Assembly: GCA_037126765.1 (NCBI GenBank)
Contig: JBBCBC010000017.1
Coordinates: 25,411,916-25,475,915 of the forward strand
From: Stenogyne calaminthoides
Taxonomy: Eukaryota > Streptophyta > Magnoliopsida > Lamiales > Lamiaceae
DNA: 64,000 nucleotides
Direction: 5' to 3'
Positions 22,692 to 34,814 of this stretch are shown here, in pieces. The notes beneath the pieces are model-generated. The model made no database searches and was not told where the DNA came from. It was given only the letters and a program-made list of their open reading frames with translations. The translations under genes and the position numbers were made by a program. Each line of letters begins with the position of its first letter. Within the stretch, counting starts at the first letter, position 1.

Positions 22692-25096
22692 TCAAATTTT
22701 AGGTACCCAATTTACGTAGGGTCCTACAAGGTTAGCTGTGTACCTTTCGGAATTCAAATCTGCCTGACAACTCTAATCACTTTAGAGTGGCTGATCTGTC
22801 TTCCATAAACATCTACATACACATTTACTACTCTGGGTGCCTTAGCGGTTTTCACAAATGAGTGCTTGCCTTTTAGCATGAACATGGGCTTTTGAATTTT
22901 TCTTTGGTTCGGGCCTTTTGTTCATTTGCTTTGGCTTCTGTCTGTGGGGTCTCAAATCTTTGTTGACTTCGAGTTCGGGTAACCTTTACCCTTAGGCAAG
23001 TGGGGTTCAGGTTGCCTGTACTAAAATTTGGGTCTTTCAGTATACTGAGGACTTGGTCTCTTCAGTTGAGAATGTCTCTGCTTGAGTGTTTCTCTTCGAA
23101 GATTCCTCGATGGTTCGATCTGAGATCCTTTCGGTTTGCATTCTTAGCTTTGAGGCTTTGAAGTACTTACGAAATTTTCCAACCGAGTGCTCATGTTTTC
23201 TAGCCTTCACCTGAGGTTTGGGATTTCCTACCTGATCATTCAGTTTTACTGAAACCATGGGCCCTTTTCCCTTGTCTACAACCTTGGGCATTTCTTCATT
23301 TTGAAGTGTGGGTGCCATTTGGTTTTACAAAGATTGTCTTCTTGCTACTTGATGCGACATTCGGATGACCTTGTGAGGTTCCCCGGAATGTATCCCAATC
23401 CAGTTTTTATAGTAGACGGATCTCTGGTAACTCAAATTTCATCTATTACTTTAGATCACGATTATTCAATAGAGTTAACTTACACGTGCACTATCCTCAC
23501 ATTCTGTAGAGTTTCATGCTTCTCGGAGAGGTCATTGAACTTAGATCTGATCAGCTGAATCTCTCTTCAGTGGATTTCTCTAGCTTTTCAGTTAGGGTCA
23601 CTATCAACTTCTCTTTCTCCGAGAGTTGTACTTTGAGAACATCCATTCATCGGTAGCTCCCATTAATTGAGAAGTGATTTGATTTTGCTAGAGTCTTTCC
23701 ACTTAAGATTGTCGACCTTGATTCCTTATTACGCTCTTGAGTTTCATTTAGCGATTCTTGTAAAAACAAACATAGTCCTTCATTAGACTCTCAAAAAAGA
23801 ATCCATCGAGTCAAAATGATTTTTTTACAGTTGAACTTGACAACTCTTGTGCTAGTGTAGGAGCAACAACGAGAGAAAGAAGAGTTTACCTCCTCAATAG
23901 CCATCGGACGGATGTCATCACTTTCCTTTGTCGAGAATATTTCATCTGAAGAGCTAGATCCTCCCTCGTAATGTTCTTCTTCGCAACCATGGCTTTTCCG
24001 TTTGGAGAACTTCTTGTCTCTTTTTTGCTGTCTTTCTCTTCTCTCCTTAGCTTTTCGGTCGGGGACAATCATCTTTGGAAGTGACCTTTCTTTGTCAATT
24101 GTAGCATCTGTTGGCATCATCATCCTGATCACTTTCTTCTTTGGACTTGGAGTCTTTCCTTTTGGATGAAGATCCCTCGGCTTTCAGGTCCTTCTTCTTC
24201 TCAGTTGATCTATCCTCAGGTTTCTTCTGGTACTTGTGATTCATGTAATAGTTTTTGTATTTTCCATATCGACTATTAAGTCTTTCAAACCTCCTTGCCA
24301 TTAGTGCTAGCTTATCCTCAAGCTCATCCTGATTTTTAGCAAGGGAGTTCTCAGACTCTCTAGTTTTACAGGTTTTATCCTTGGCCTTAAAAGCCACATT
24401 CTTACTAGATGATGAATCATCTTTGCTGTCAGCCTTTTTAGATTTCTTATCAATTACGAACTCATAGGCCTTCAGCTCAGAGAAGACTTGTTGGTATGGC
24501 ATTGAATTAATGTTTTTGGTGTTTTCAATCACCAATGCATGTATATCCCATTTCTTAGAAAGACCTCTAAGAATTTTCAATGCAACTTCTCTCTGTAGAT
24601 ATTTCTTACCAAGTGCATTTAGATCATTCATAATGCTAGTGAATCTGACTTCCAATTTGTCTATAGATTCACCTTCATCCATTTCAAAACTATCAAACTT
24701 TCCAATTGCAACTGAAAGTTTGTTTTCCTTGATATGATCTGTGCCTTGGCACATTACAGCTAGTGTATCCCAAATTTCTTTTGCAGTATTACAGTGAGAG
24801 ATCATTCCCATCACACCATCATCAATTGTACTGTATAGTGTGTCTTTAGCAATATAGTCTAGATTGACTAACTACCTCTCCTCAGGAGTCAGTTGGTCAT
24901 CAGACTTAGGAAATTCTGCTCTAGGATCGTTTCTCTCATTTTTTGTTCCTCTGGGATTCACCACAGTAAATTGGAATGGTCCTTCAGAGACCACTCTCCA
25001 CATACGTTCATGTTTAGAATACAGGTGAGCCTGCATTCTCAGTCTCCATAAATCATAGTTCTCCATTGAGAACATGGGATGTTTTTTAGAAGACAT
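22692..25096 (-). pseudogene. E3 gag, heavily frameshifted
   Basis: Starts at ATG 25094-25096 (MSSKKHPMFSMENYDLWRLR). The first 75 codons are open, then TAG replaces the lysine codon of ER-KLVNLDY (near 24870). A second open stretch, 24814-24095, carries the capsid C-terminal part and the run to NRCYN, the beginning of the zinc knuckle. From about 24120 to 22695 the frame breaks many times. Most differences from E5 there are loss of one base in CAG or CTG (read as CG), so much of this damage may be artefactual. It ends VPKI-TGA. Confidence 0.8.
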
Positions 25097-25208
25097 TTTA
25101 TCTGAGTTTTTTTAAGAATTCAGCAAATATGATCAGTTCAGATAGTACACAAGTATTTTTAGAAAATAAAACTTTGGTCAACAAAGCAGGTGGTCAAGTT
25201 GAACCACT

Positions 25209-25220
25209 GCTCTGATACCA
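25209..25220 (-). other. E3 primer-binding site
   Basis: Minus-strand TGGTATCAGAGC, complementary to the 3' end of tRNA-iMet, two bases from the 5' LTR. Confidence 0.93.
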
Positions 25221-25222
25221 CT

Positions 25223-27231
25223 TGTTGGTCCCAGTGCAAACGAGTCTTACACGTGTATGGGGGGAATACACGTGTTCAGTGTTTTTAAAACTTTTCTTAC
25301 TGAGGTCAGCTTGGGTCAGGTTGTCCTGATGATTTGGTCCTGAGAGGCACAAATCGCTCTGAGTCAAAGTCTATCTGAGACAGTGATCCTGAGCTGCTTT
25401 CAGATACCTCAGATAATCCCAACTGAGTCCTGAGTTTTCAGAGATCATGAGTTGCTTGGATCAGATAACTAACTTACTGAACCCTCAGAAGAGTAAGTTC
25501 AGTTTGGTAACTATCTGTTCTAGCTACTTATATGTGCGGAATGGTTGGCCCTTAGTTTATACTCGTTTTAAGCTTTTGCTGAAAACCTTCCTTTAATGGA
25601 ATAGTGATTAGGCTGTGATTCAATTTATATGCAACTTTCAGTGGATTGATTCCAACTGAAATATCAGTGAAAATATGCTTTCAAGACAAAGTAATGCAAC
25701 AGATAAATCAAGTAAAACAGAAAGCAAAGAACACAGCAAATTATAGTGGTTCAGAGACTCAAGCTCCTACGTCCACTCTCCCTGATCTTTTCAGAGAAAT
25801 TCACTAATCACTTCCTAAGGCTTTCTGACTAACACTTGTAGTTTACTAACCTTTCTAATTTTGAGCTTTCTGACTACCTCTGCATTTTACTAACTCAAAA
25901 CTCACACAAGCTTTCTGTCTATCCAAGATAGATTACTCACTTATTCTCTAGAGCTTTCTGACTACCTCAATGTAGTTTACTTACTCTTTACAACTCCAAT
26001 CTCACCAACAATCACACTCAAACTACCTTACAAAGGGTTTGGGGTTTCTTGGTTGGTTTCCAACTAGGATGAGATATCCTTTAGAATAAAGAACAATGCA
26101 AAGGCTAGGATATCTCGACTAAGCTTTGGATATATCTTATCAAGCTAGGCTTAGTGGAATGAGCTCTCTTCGATTTAAAGCACTTGGGAAATTTTTGGTT
26201 TTTCGAGTGCTTCAACTTGCAATAATAAGTTTGAGCTCTTGAGTTGCTTACAAATTTCCCGTAACCTTTCAATGTAGAAGGTCATAAGTATTTATAGGCA
26301 TACACCAAGGTCACTCTTGAAAAACTATCCGTTGGAGAGATAGCTTCGTGAGTTTCCTCTTATGGTGTGTGAGAAACGCCTATATTTAGGGTTTGACACT
26401 CCCTAACACGTTTTAGGCAATAGTCTTTCATGTAGCCGGTCTTCACTTTTTGCAGTCTGGAACTTAGTACTTCTGACATCTTTTCAGTGACCTGTCGTTG
26501 TCAGTGTCAGTATGGTACAGTGCTGTCTTCCTCTTTTTGACTTTTGTCTCCAGTTTAAAGGTAGACAACTCAACGGCTCTTTTGGTTACAATCTCTGAGT
26601 TGATATAACCTTAACAACACTTTGTCTTAGTTCCTTTTGTCGGCATTTGAATGTCTTGGGCAATATCTATTTATCTGAGGAATCGCGATCTTCTCAGTAT
26701 TGAATCCTTTAGATAGATATTTTCAGTGCCTCGGAACATTCAGGTTTATACTGAGCATTCAGTACATTACTGAGTCTTCAGTAATTACTGTGCCTTCAGT
26801 ATTCTTGATCTTCAATTCTTCAGTCTTCTGTGTCTTTAGAGTCTTCTGAGTCTTCAGGGTCTTCTGATTCTTCATAGATATACTGACTGATATACTGAGT
26901 CTTCATGCTGAGTCTTTAGTTCTTTAGTTTCATACTGAGTCTTCAGTATCTCAGTTTCATACTGAGTCTTCAGTATCTCAGTTTCACACTGAGTCTTCAG
27001 AAACTTCAGTTTCATATTAAAACTTCGATTTCTTCAGAAACTTACTGAGTTCTTCAGAATCTTCAGATCCTAACCTGATCTATATCTGCTGACTATACAT
27101 TTTGCAGATATCATCCTGAATACTCTAAAACTGAATCCTGACTCAACTATCAAGATTATCCTGAACATGTCATACTCAGGGGATTTGGGATCTAATCAAA
27201 ATCATATCTTTATTAAATTCATCTCCCAACA
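25223..27231 (-). repeat. E3 5' LTR (2009 bp)
   Basis: Pairs with 12572-14579. TATA box at 26289-26297, U5 hairpin at 25249-25275, ends TGTTGG/CCAACA, and directly followed by the GGGCA duplicate at 27232-27236. Confidence 0.95.
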
Positions 27232-28158
27232 GGGCAATTTCAGATTGTTGTACGAGGATATGAAAAATTGGATAGACGTTTGGATCGAAAGAATTTGGGT
27301 CCCATCTCTTAATATTTTGAATGTGACTTTGGCCAGTGAGAAGGCTATCGAAGGACTACATTCATTTCACATCAAATAAACCCATTAATTTATATATCAG
27401 AACCATTAGAAATAAAAATTAAATTAGATATATTTTACTTACTGAATCACCCCATATTTTTGCGGCCTTGTGTGTTCTAAAAGCCATCAAAATGCTTGGA
27501 TCGATAGGTCCTCCAGGCATGGCCGACATTGTCAACCATTCTTCAAGTTGTTGTCATCGAGTCAAACTAATACGACAACGACTTGAGGATTGTGTTGCGG
27601 GTTGATCATCTTTGTCTTCAGCCTCATTTTGCATCGATGTGTGTGGATGAGGGGATTGACGAGATGTAGACGGGCCCAGTTGATTGACGGACATGAAAAA
27701 TTGGGGGGATTGACGAGACGTAGACGGGTCTGGTTGATCGGCAGACGTGAAAAATTGGGCAAATTGAGAAAATGTATACGGGCCCAATTGATAGGCGGAC
27801 GTGAAAAATTGGGGTTCTATTGTTGTTGATGAAAATTCGAGGTAGGGAATAGGGGAAATGTTAAAAGGATTAGTATACCAATTATCGGTATACTGAGAAA
27901 AATGTGATGGTACTCGTACTTGAGGAAGGGGGTGTTTAAATCGAAACCAAAATTCAAGGATTGGTATAAGCCCAAATTCGTAAGCTCATTTTTTGACCAT
28001 GGTGCATTTCGTTGTGCAGTGGGTTGTTCAGTTGGTTCTGTACGTTGGTTGTACGCACGCGTTTGGTGAGGAGGTACTAGTGCACAGTCGGACATGGAGA
28101 CACTCCGACGACCTAACCTCTAGTCGTCGGTATCGCAATCTGAAGGATAATCACTCAT
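27232..28158 (-). pseudogene. PMD (MAIN-like) gene, exon 1 and start of exon 2
   Basis: Minus-strand gene remnant. The ATG at 28156-28158 opens MSDYPSDCDTDD, followed by an in-frame TAG; a second ATG at 28095 starts MSDCALVPP. A Pro/Ser-rich region holds three 18-residue repeats (QFFTSADQPDPSTSRQSP type), then a TGA where sequence context suggests an arginine codon (SLTR-QQLEEW), then MPGGPIDPSILMAFRTHKAA with KIWGDS, the typical opening of a plant mobile domain. A probable 87-bp phase-0 intron (27356-27442, minus-strand GTAAGT...TGTAG) leads to exon 2 (SFDSLLTGQSHIQNIKRW...), which E3 interrupts; it resumes at 12571. At least one frameshift lies near 27990. PMD proteins occur both as host MAIN-like factors and inside transposons; which applies here is unclear. 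Confidence 0.72.
27640..27805. repeat. Three 54-bp coding repeats in the PMD remnant
   Basis: In-frame triplicate of an 18-codon unit, imperfect, within the low-complexity region before the mobile domain. On the plus strand each ends in a word close to GACGTGAAAAATTGGG. Confidence 0.75.
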
Positions 28159-28587
28159 ATCTATAAAAAAAACAAATTTTGTTAAGTTAAATATTTATTA
28201 TTTAATTTATCTGTAAAGTGTAACTTATTAAGTGTTATATTTATGTTTTTCGAACATGGAGTATAGTTTTGGGATATTTATTATATGTATATTTTTTAGA
28301 ATATTTTGTAAATTAATTAGATATTTGTTATTTAATTAGGAGTATATTTTTAGGATATTTTAAATAGGAGTATTTTAATAATTTTGTAATGTTATTTTAC
28401 TATGAATGAATAATTTTATAGTACAATTTATATAGAATTATTGTCATATATACAAATTAATACAATTTTTTTTCATCTTTTATTTGAATCTTTTCTTTGA
28501 AATTATCTAATCAATATGTATTGTGAATATGAGTAAATATGTATTATTAGGCCTTTTTATTTTAAGTTTAGTTACGTTAATGTACTT
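28159..28587. other. AT-rich sequence upstream of the PMD remnant
   Basis: No gene is visible. It is the would-be 5' region of the PMD gene. About 85 bp (28288-28372) resemble 54602-54680 on the far side of E4 (shared word ATTAGATATTTGTTAT). It ends with TACTT (28583-28587), the left E4 target duplicate. Confidence 0.6.
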
Positions 28588-30569
28588 TGTTGCTCCTGGT
28601 GCTAACGAGTCTCACACGTGTATGGGGGGGAATACACGTGTTCAGTGATTTTTAAAACGTTTCTTTCACTGAGGTCAGATGGGTCAGGTTGTCCTGATGA
28701 TTTGGCCCTAAAAAGCACAGATTGCCCTGAGTCAAAGTCTACTGAGACAATGATCCTGAGCTGCTTTCAGAAGCTTCGGATTAGCCCAACTGAGCCTGAG
28801 TTTATCAGAGATCCTGAGGCGCTTGGATCAGATAATTATCTTACTGAACCCTCAGTAGAGTTAGTTCAGTTTGGGAACTATCTGTTCTAGCTACTCAAGT
28901 GTGCGGAATGGTTGGCCCTAAGTTTATACTCGTTTTTAGCTTTGCTGAAAATCTTCCTTTTAATAAAACAGTGATTAAGGTGGTGATCAGTTTGATGCAA
29001 GTTCAGTGGATTGATTCCAACTGAATATCAGTGAACTATGCTTTCAGTGAAAAACATGCAACAGATAATAATGCAGTACAGAAAGCAAAACAACACAGCA
29101 ATTATAGTGGTTCAGAGACTCAAGCTCCTACATCCACTCTCTTTGACCTTCAGAGAAATTCCTTAACCACTTCCTAAATCTTTCTGGCTAACTCACTGTA
29201 GCTTACTCACTTTTCTACTTTGAGTTTTCTGGCTGACTCACTGCAGCTTACTAACTCAACACACACAAGTGTTCAGACTACCACAAGTAGCTTACTAACT
29301 TCTTCTCTAGAGTTTTCTGGCTAACTCAATGTAGCTTACTAACTCTTTACAACTCCAACTCACCAACAAAACACACACAAACTACCTTAACAATGGGTTT
29401 GGGTTTCTGGGTTGGTTTCCAACTAGGATGAGATATCCTTTACAATAAGAACAATGAAAAGGTTAGGATATCTCTACTAAGCTTTGGATATATCTATCAC
29501 TCTAGGCTTAGTGAATGAGCTCTCTCCAATGTGAAACACTTGGGAAATTCTAGGTTTTTCGAGTGCTTCAATTTGCAATAATACGAATGAGCTCTTGAGT
29601 TGCTTTCAAATTTCCCGTGACCTCTCAATGTAAAGGGTCACTAGTATTTATAGGCAACTTCACCAAGGTCACTCTTGAAAAACTATTCGTTGGAGGAGAT
29701 AGCTTCATGAGTTTCCTCTTATGGTGTTTGATGAACGGTTATATTTAGGGTTTGAATACTCCCTTGCATGTTTTAGGAAATATGCATTCATGTAGCCAAT
29801 CACCAATTTTTTGCAGTCTGGAACATAGTACTACTGACATGATTCAGAGTCCTGTCAAACTTTCGATGTCGATAAAAATCTGATCTTGTCTTCCTCTGAT
29901 TGGTTCTTGTCTTCAGTAAATGTAGACAAACATAACGGCTCTTTTTGGTCAATCTCTCTGAATGAGATAACCTTAAACAACACTTAGACTTAGTTCCTTT
30001 TGTCTGCATGTGAATATGCAGGGGCAATATCTATTTTTTACGAATATTTGCATTTTCTCTCGGTTTTGTAGTCTTGAATAGATATTATTGATTGCCTCGG
30101 AACATTAGAGTTATCTTGAGTATTGATATCTTCTTTGCGTCTTCGATAACTTCTTTTGGGTCTTGATGTCTTCTTTGTCTTGATATCTTAGTCTTGATGT
30201 CTTACGAGTCTTCCTTTGTCTTACGAGTCTTCATTGTCTTGATGACATCTGAGAGACTTGATGTCTTGATGACATCTTGAGTCTTGATGACATCTTGAGT
30301 CTTTAGTGTCATCTGGAGTCTTGATGTCATATTGAGTCTTGATGTCATCTTGAGTCTTGATTTCTTTAGAAACTTCTTGAGTCTTCGATTTCTTGAAACT
30401 TCTTGAGTCTTGATTCTTGAAAACTTCTTGAGTCTTGATTTCTTCTGAAACTTACTAAGTCTTCAGTTTCTTCAAAAATCTAACCTGATCTATATCTGCT
30501 GACTATACATGGTGCAGATAACTTCCTGAACACTCTATACTGAATCCTGACTCAGTCTATCAAGATTAT
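28588..30569 (-). repeat. E4 3' LTR, U3 end deleted
   Basis: Begins TGTTGCTCCTGGTGC and follows the 51587 LTR until TATCAAGATTATA (about 30569), where it jumps to internal sequence AGGCATATCAAA. The terminal ~85 bp including the CCAACA end, the PPT and part of the 3' internal region are missing. In transcription orientation this removes the start of U3. Part of the repeat zone (30110-30450) shows CAG/CTG to CG corruption. Confidence 0.88.
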
Positions 30570-33500
30570 AAGGCATATCAAACATAAAAGACATGTAAAA
30601 AGATAATGAGATATTATCTTTGAGCATAAAGATAAATTTTCATTGATGTAAGATCAGAGTTACAGATTACAATGAAAATTAAAAACAAAAACAGAAGTAC
30701 GAAAACTTCAATCTTCATCAACTTCATCCTCTGGCACCTCCAGGTTGAACATCCAATAGTATCTCTTCTTAAGTTCATCCCTTGCTTTGATGATATCAGG
30801 GTTGTTTCCTGTTAGGCCTAGCTGGATGGCATACTGAGCAATCTCCTGAGAAATGACTGTCTCATTCACATAGCCATTCTCAAGTCTTGGAGCTGGGTAA
30901 GTGTATGGACCAGGGGCAACTATCTGAGTATTTCCTTCATCTGCCAAGTTGATCCAACTTTGTAGGTACTTAGGATAGAATGTTAGAAGGTATTCAATGA
31001 AGGCTTCATTCATATCTGAGCTGCTCCCCCTCCATTCCCTCAGAATCTAATAATAGAACCAGAAGGTTCTCTTGATTTCCTCTCACGCATCATTGAACTG
31101 AATAGGCATCCATTTGTCAATGTGCGGCCATTTCTGAGCTTTCTCTGTACCCCTCCTTTTGCTCAAAAACTTCTTGAAACCACTTCTTCTTTTCTGCTCT
31201 TCTTCTTTCTTTTTCCTGATCACAAGAACACCTGATACAGAAGCAGCAGTCTTCTTCTCTTTTCAACTTGAAGGGTTTTCAGAGCTTTCTTAGTATTGAA
31301 GACTTCTTTTTCAGCTTCTTCCTCAGATTCTTCAAAATCTATAAACAATTTCCTCTGAGTAGACTTAGAAGCTTTAGCTCTTTTCTTCTTCTCTTGCTCT
31401 ACAAATGACACAGCCTTTCTCTTTTCAGGTCTGACTTGTTCTTCACCGGCTTGGCTTGTTTCCACCATTTTTCTACCACTCAGTTTCCCAGAAATTACTT
31501 CCTGAATAGTTTGCTCAGAAGTTTGAGTGTAGATAGGCTCTTCAGCTTCTTTGAACTTGAGCTTCTCAGTGGCTTCAACTTCTTTTAAGGCATCAGCAAT
31601 TATCTTTTCTTCAGCTTCTTTCTGAGCCTTCCTCTTCAAGGTTTGTGCCAACAACTCACTAAGTTTGCCACCAGGTCTTTCCCCCTTTTTGGCACCATAC
31701 CTTGGAAGAAGTTGAGAGAGTGCAGTATCCATATGATATTGCTCTTTGCTTATACTTCGCACTTCCCCTGCCAACTGATCGTGCTCATCTTCCAGCCTTC
31801 TCATGTGATTCTTAGCCATTGAGAACTCTTCCGAAAGAGTTGCAAACTGATTTGAGAAGACATTTTGCATCATCTCTGTCATCTTGGTCATTAGCATAGA
31901 GCCCATTTCCTCAACAGCTGTCATGATCATTAGATCATTCTTCTCAACCAGTTTGGCTTCTAGATAGGTTGTTCTTTCCTGATACATCTGCTTCATCTCT
32001 GCATTGAGCTTGACTACATCAACCTTTCCTTCCAGAGTAGTCAATTTATCAGCAAGAGATATTTGAAGTTGCATCATGTCTGAAGATGAACTCAGATTTT
32101 CCAGCTTTTGAGATTGGCTTGCCAAGGTTTCTTCAATTTGGATTACTTTCTCCACCATTGGCACCACATTCTCCAATTTCTCCAGTATAGGACTGAGATC
32201 AATCTCTGGAGTGTATACAACTTTTTCCACCTGAGCTGGGTGCTCCACCTGAGCCTCAGTCTGCATATCAGACATAACAGATTTAAAGATAGGAACTTCA
32301 GTAGCTTTGGCATAATGTTTAATAGTGCCAAAAGATACCTGAAGAGTGCTAACTTCAGTCTAAGGATGTGAGATATCAGTCTGTCCAGCATCAGTTTCCT
32401 TCTCCATCTGAGATTGCTTTTCAGCATCATCTTGTTTATCACCCTCTTTATCTTGATCCTCATCTCCTTCTGGATTTTTAGAACTGGAGGCATCAATATC
32501 AGCTTTCTTTCTCTCATTCACTTTCCTCTTGACTAGCTCATCAAAATCAGCATTTTTCATCCTGAGCTTTGTCTTCCTGAATCCAGAGAACTCTGTCAGA
32601 ACAGCAGTCTCAGCATTCCACCAATCCTCTCCTCTGAGGAGGCTATGTTCAGCATCTCTGGAAGAGTCTGATTCAGGATGTAGACTGTGGTTCTGAGTCT
32701 GAAGAAGAGATCCTGAAGGTCAGGATATGCGCTCAGCTCAGGGTATCTATCCAGAATGAACCGTTCCCCCTTGCTGTGCCACTCAGTTTCTTCTGCCTCT
32801 CCCTTCTTCATATTTGGACTCTCAGGTTCAGTAGGATCAGATTGTATGAGTTCAGGTGCTGAGGGATCGAGAAATGGTTCACTCAGGAGCGCATCCAAAT
32901 TCAGCAGGTCCTGAGGTTCAGTATGATCTGAGGTCTGAACAGGTATCTCTTTAGTAGGAACCTGAGGTCCCTTGAATATTTTCTGAGAAATTTTATCTGA
33001 GCTCAGAGAAGTTCCGAGTACCTCAGAGAAAACCTGTTCCTCAGTTTCTTGATCTTGAATGATTGTCACAACCTGAGCCAGAACCTGTAGTGGAGATTTC
33101 AGCCCTTGCTGGCCTTCAGGGATTTCCTCAGTGTCACTGACCTCCTCCTCAGTAATAGTTTGAAGTTTTCTGCGTTTTTGAGGGGCCAGTGTTTTCTTCT
33201 TCAGATTTTCTCCTTTCTCTCTTTTCACTTCCATCAGGGCTTTCCCCCTGGCTTGTTTGGCTTCATCAGCTCCTTCTTCAGCGGACTCCTCCCGAGACTT
33301 CGATCCTTCCTTTCAAAGTCTTCTTTGTTGTTGGTGGTTTGAACAGGATTTTTGACTTTGGAAAGGATGAGGAATTGGCGAAGATGTCCTCCTCTTCTCT
33401 GCACATTTCCAAGATGAATGCAATCTTGGTTGCATGAAGGATCTTTCCTTTGACAACAACAGACCCATTCACCTTCTGAACTTGTTTTGCTTGATCACTC

Positions 33501-34103
33501 ACCACTTTGATTAAATATTGTAACCAGTTGAATGCAGTGGTGGGTGAATCTTCAATCGCCGCCATTAACCTCAACTTAGGCGTGCTTATGTTCAAAGCTG
33601 CCAGACCGACTCATGATGTATTTACTTACAATGTCCAGTAATACTCAATATTTAGGCTTCAAATGCCTTTTATTCAGAGTAGCTTCGAACTTAACTGGAT
33701 GCTCTGCAATTCTATCCAGATATTCTTGCTCCCTACCCATCATATATACTGTAGGTTCTTCACCTCTATCGCTTAGTTCATATATGGCATTAAGATTCTT
33801 AGGAATAATATACAATTCCCTAACAAAATCCACATACTTTGAACTATGCTCTAAATGCGAGACTGTAATCTGCGATTCTATACAATCCTCCTCATCTAAT
33901 TTCAAATTCGAGATAAACTCTATTACCTCTTTTGCATATTCAGCCTCTGGTTGATTCGCAACCAGGCAAGTAAGCTTTGCCAACCGAATCATATGCAACG
34001 CTTCCTCTTCGTGAGTTGCATTTGATGAGCTTTCAAGAGATACAACATATTCGTACCAAGGTTTGTTAGAGATGGCAAGCTTGTCGTATACAGAGAATGT
34101 CAT
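30570..34103 (-). pseudogene. E4 ORF3 (30708-34103) and its 3' flank
   Basis: Same third ORF as in E3 and E5, about 1130 codons, with a different N-terminus (MTFSVYDKLAISNKPWYEYV) joining the common WYEYVVSLES block. Conserved blocks: DFVRELYIIPK, LRLMAAIEDSPT, CREEEDIF, acidic region, coiled coil (about 32150-31680), HVDKWMP- and REWRG-type C-terminus, ending EVPEDEVDED at 30708. The Gln-rich QTETQ repeats of E3/E5 are much shorter here. Damage: stop near 33645, frameshifts near 33600, 33275 and 32630, stops near 32360 and 31050. Amino-acid blocks are preserved despite clear nucleotide divergence, which suggests past selection. 30570-30707 is non-coding. Confidence 0.75.
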
Positions 34104-34814
34104 TTTTGGAGAATTTTTGGTAAAGGGTTTTGAGAAAGATGATAATTTCTGGGCAATCGAGAGTTTTTGAAGCAGAGTGTTTTGAAGATGAAGGTTATTT
34201 GGAATCTGGCTTTGAAGGAATTCTTCAATAGATATATAGGATTTTGATTCATGGAAAATCGTATAGATGAAGAAATCGAGGGTTGAGATTAAACACCGAC
34301 TAAATTGGGTATGTGAAAGGACGATTTTACAAATATAACGCCGCCAATTTAACCTTACTGGTGATTAATGAACAATGCATTTAATTACTGTTCCTGCATA
34401 CCATTTAACTTTCTTCGTGGATTTCAAAGTTCCCGCCCAAATATTCCTTCAGGTGTTATGTTATTTATTGCCAATGATTACTGAGATTCAGTTAGACAAT
34501 AAATGTGTTGCATGAGTCAATACTTCTTCAGACTAATTTCCTCCATCAGTCTAACTGAGTTTTGACCTTGATAAAATGTCAGTATAATACTGAGTACTGA
34601 AAGGGGTCAGTATGATACTGAGTACTGAGCTTGATAACAGGTCAGTATAATACTGAGTACTGAACGAGGTCAGTATAGTACTGAGTACTTATCTTCAGAA
34701 TAACTGAGTTTCCCAAGACTTAGTGTTCAGTACTTTCAATTTTATCCTGAGTTTCTCAGTAAAAACCTGAGAAAACTTCATGCATCTGAAAACCTTCAAT
34801 TTTTCAGATTTGCT
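34104..34814 (-). promoter_or_regulatory. E4 pol-ORF3 spacer with TATA-like element (34231-34240)
   Basis: A 711-bp spacer with no ORF of note. Minus-strand CCTATATATC lies 137 bp before the ORF3 ATG, the clearest of the three internal TATA candidates. GATACTGAGTACTGA repeats (34585-34690) are expanded relative to E3 and E5. Confidence 0.42.

Larger units (their letters stand above)
12572..27231 (-). mobile_element. E3, complete SIRE-like copia element, 14.66 kb
   Basis: Full structure on the minus strand: 5' LTR 25223-27231, PBS 25209-25220, gag, pol, a third ORF, PPT 14580-14594 and 3' LTR 12572-14579. It is flanked by a perfect 5-bp target duplication GGGCA (12567-12571 and 27232-27236), which proves both ends. 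The LTRs are 2008 and 2009 bp and differ by roughly 3% over the first 335 bp I compared by eye. The target is exon 2 of a PMD gene. All ORFs carry stops or frameshifts, several of them inside sequence patches that look like consensus errors. Confidence 0.95.
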
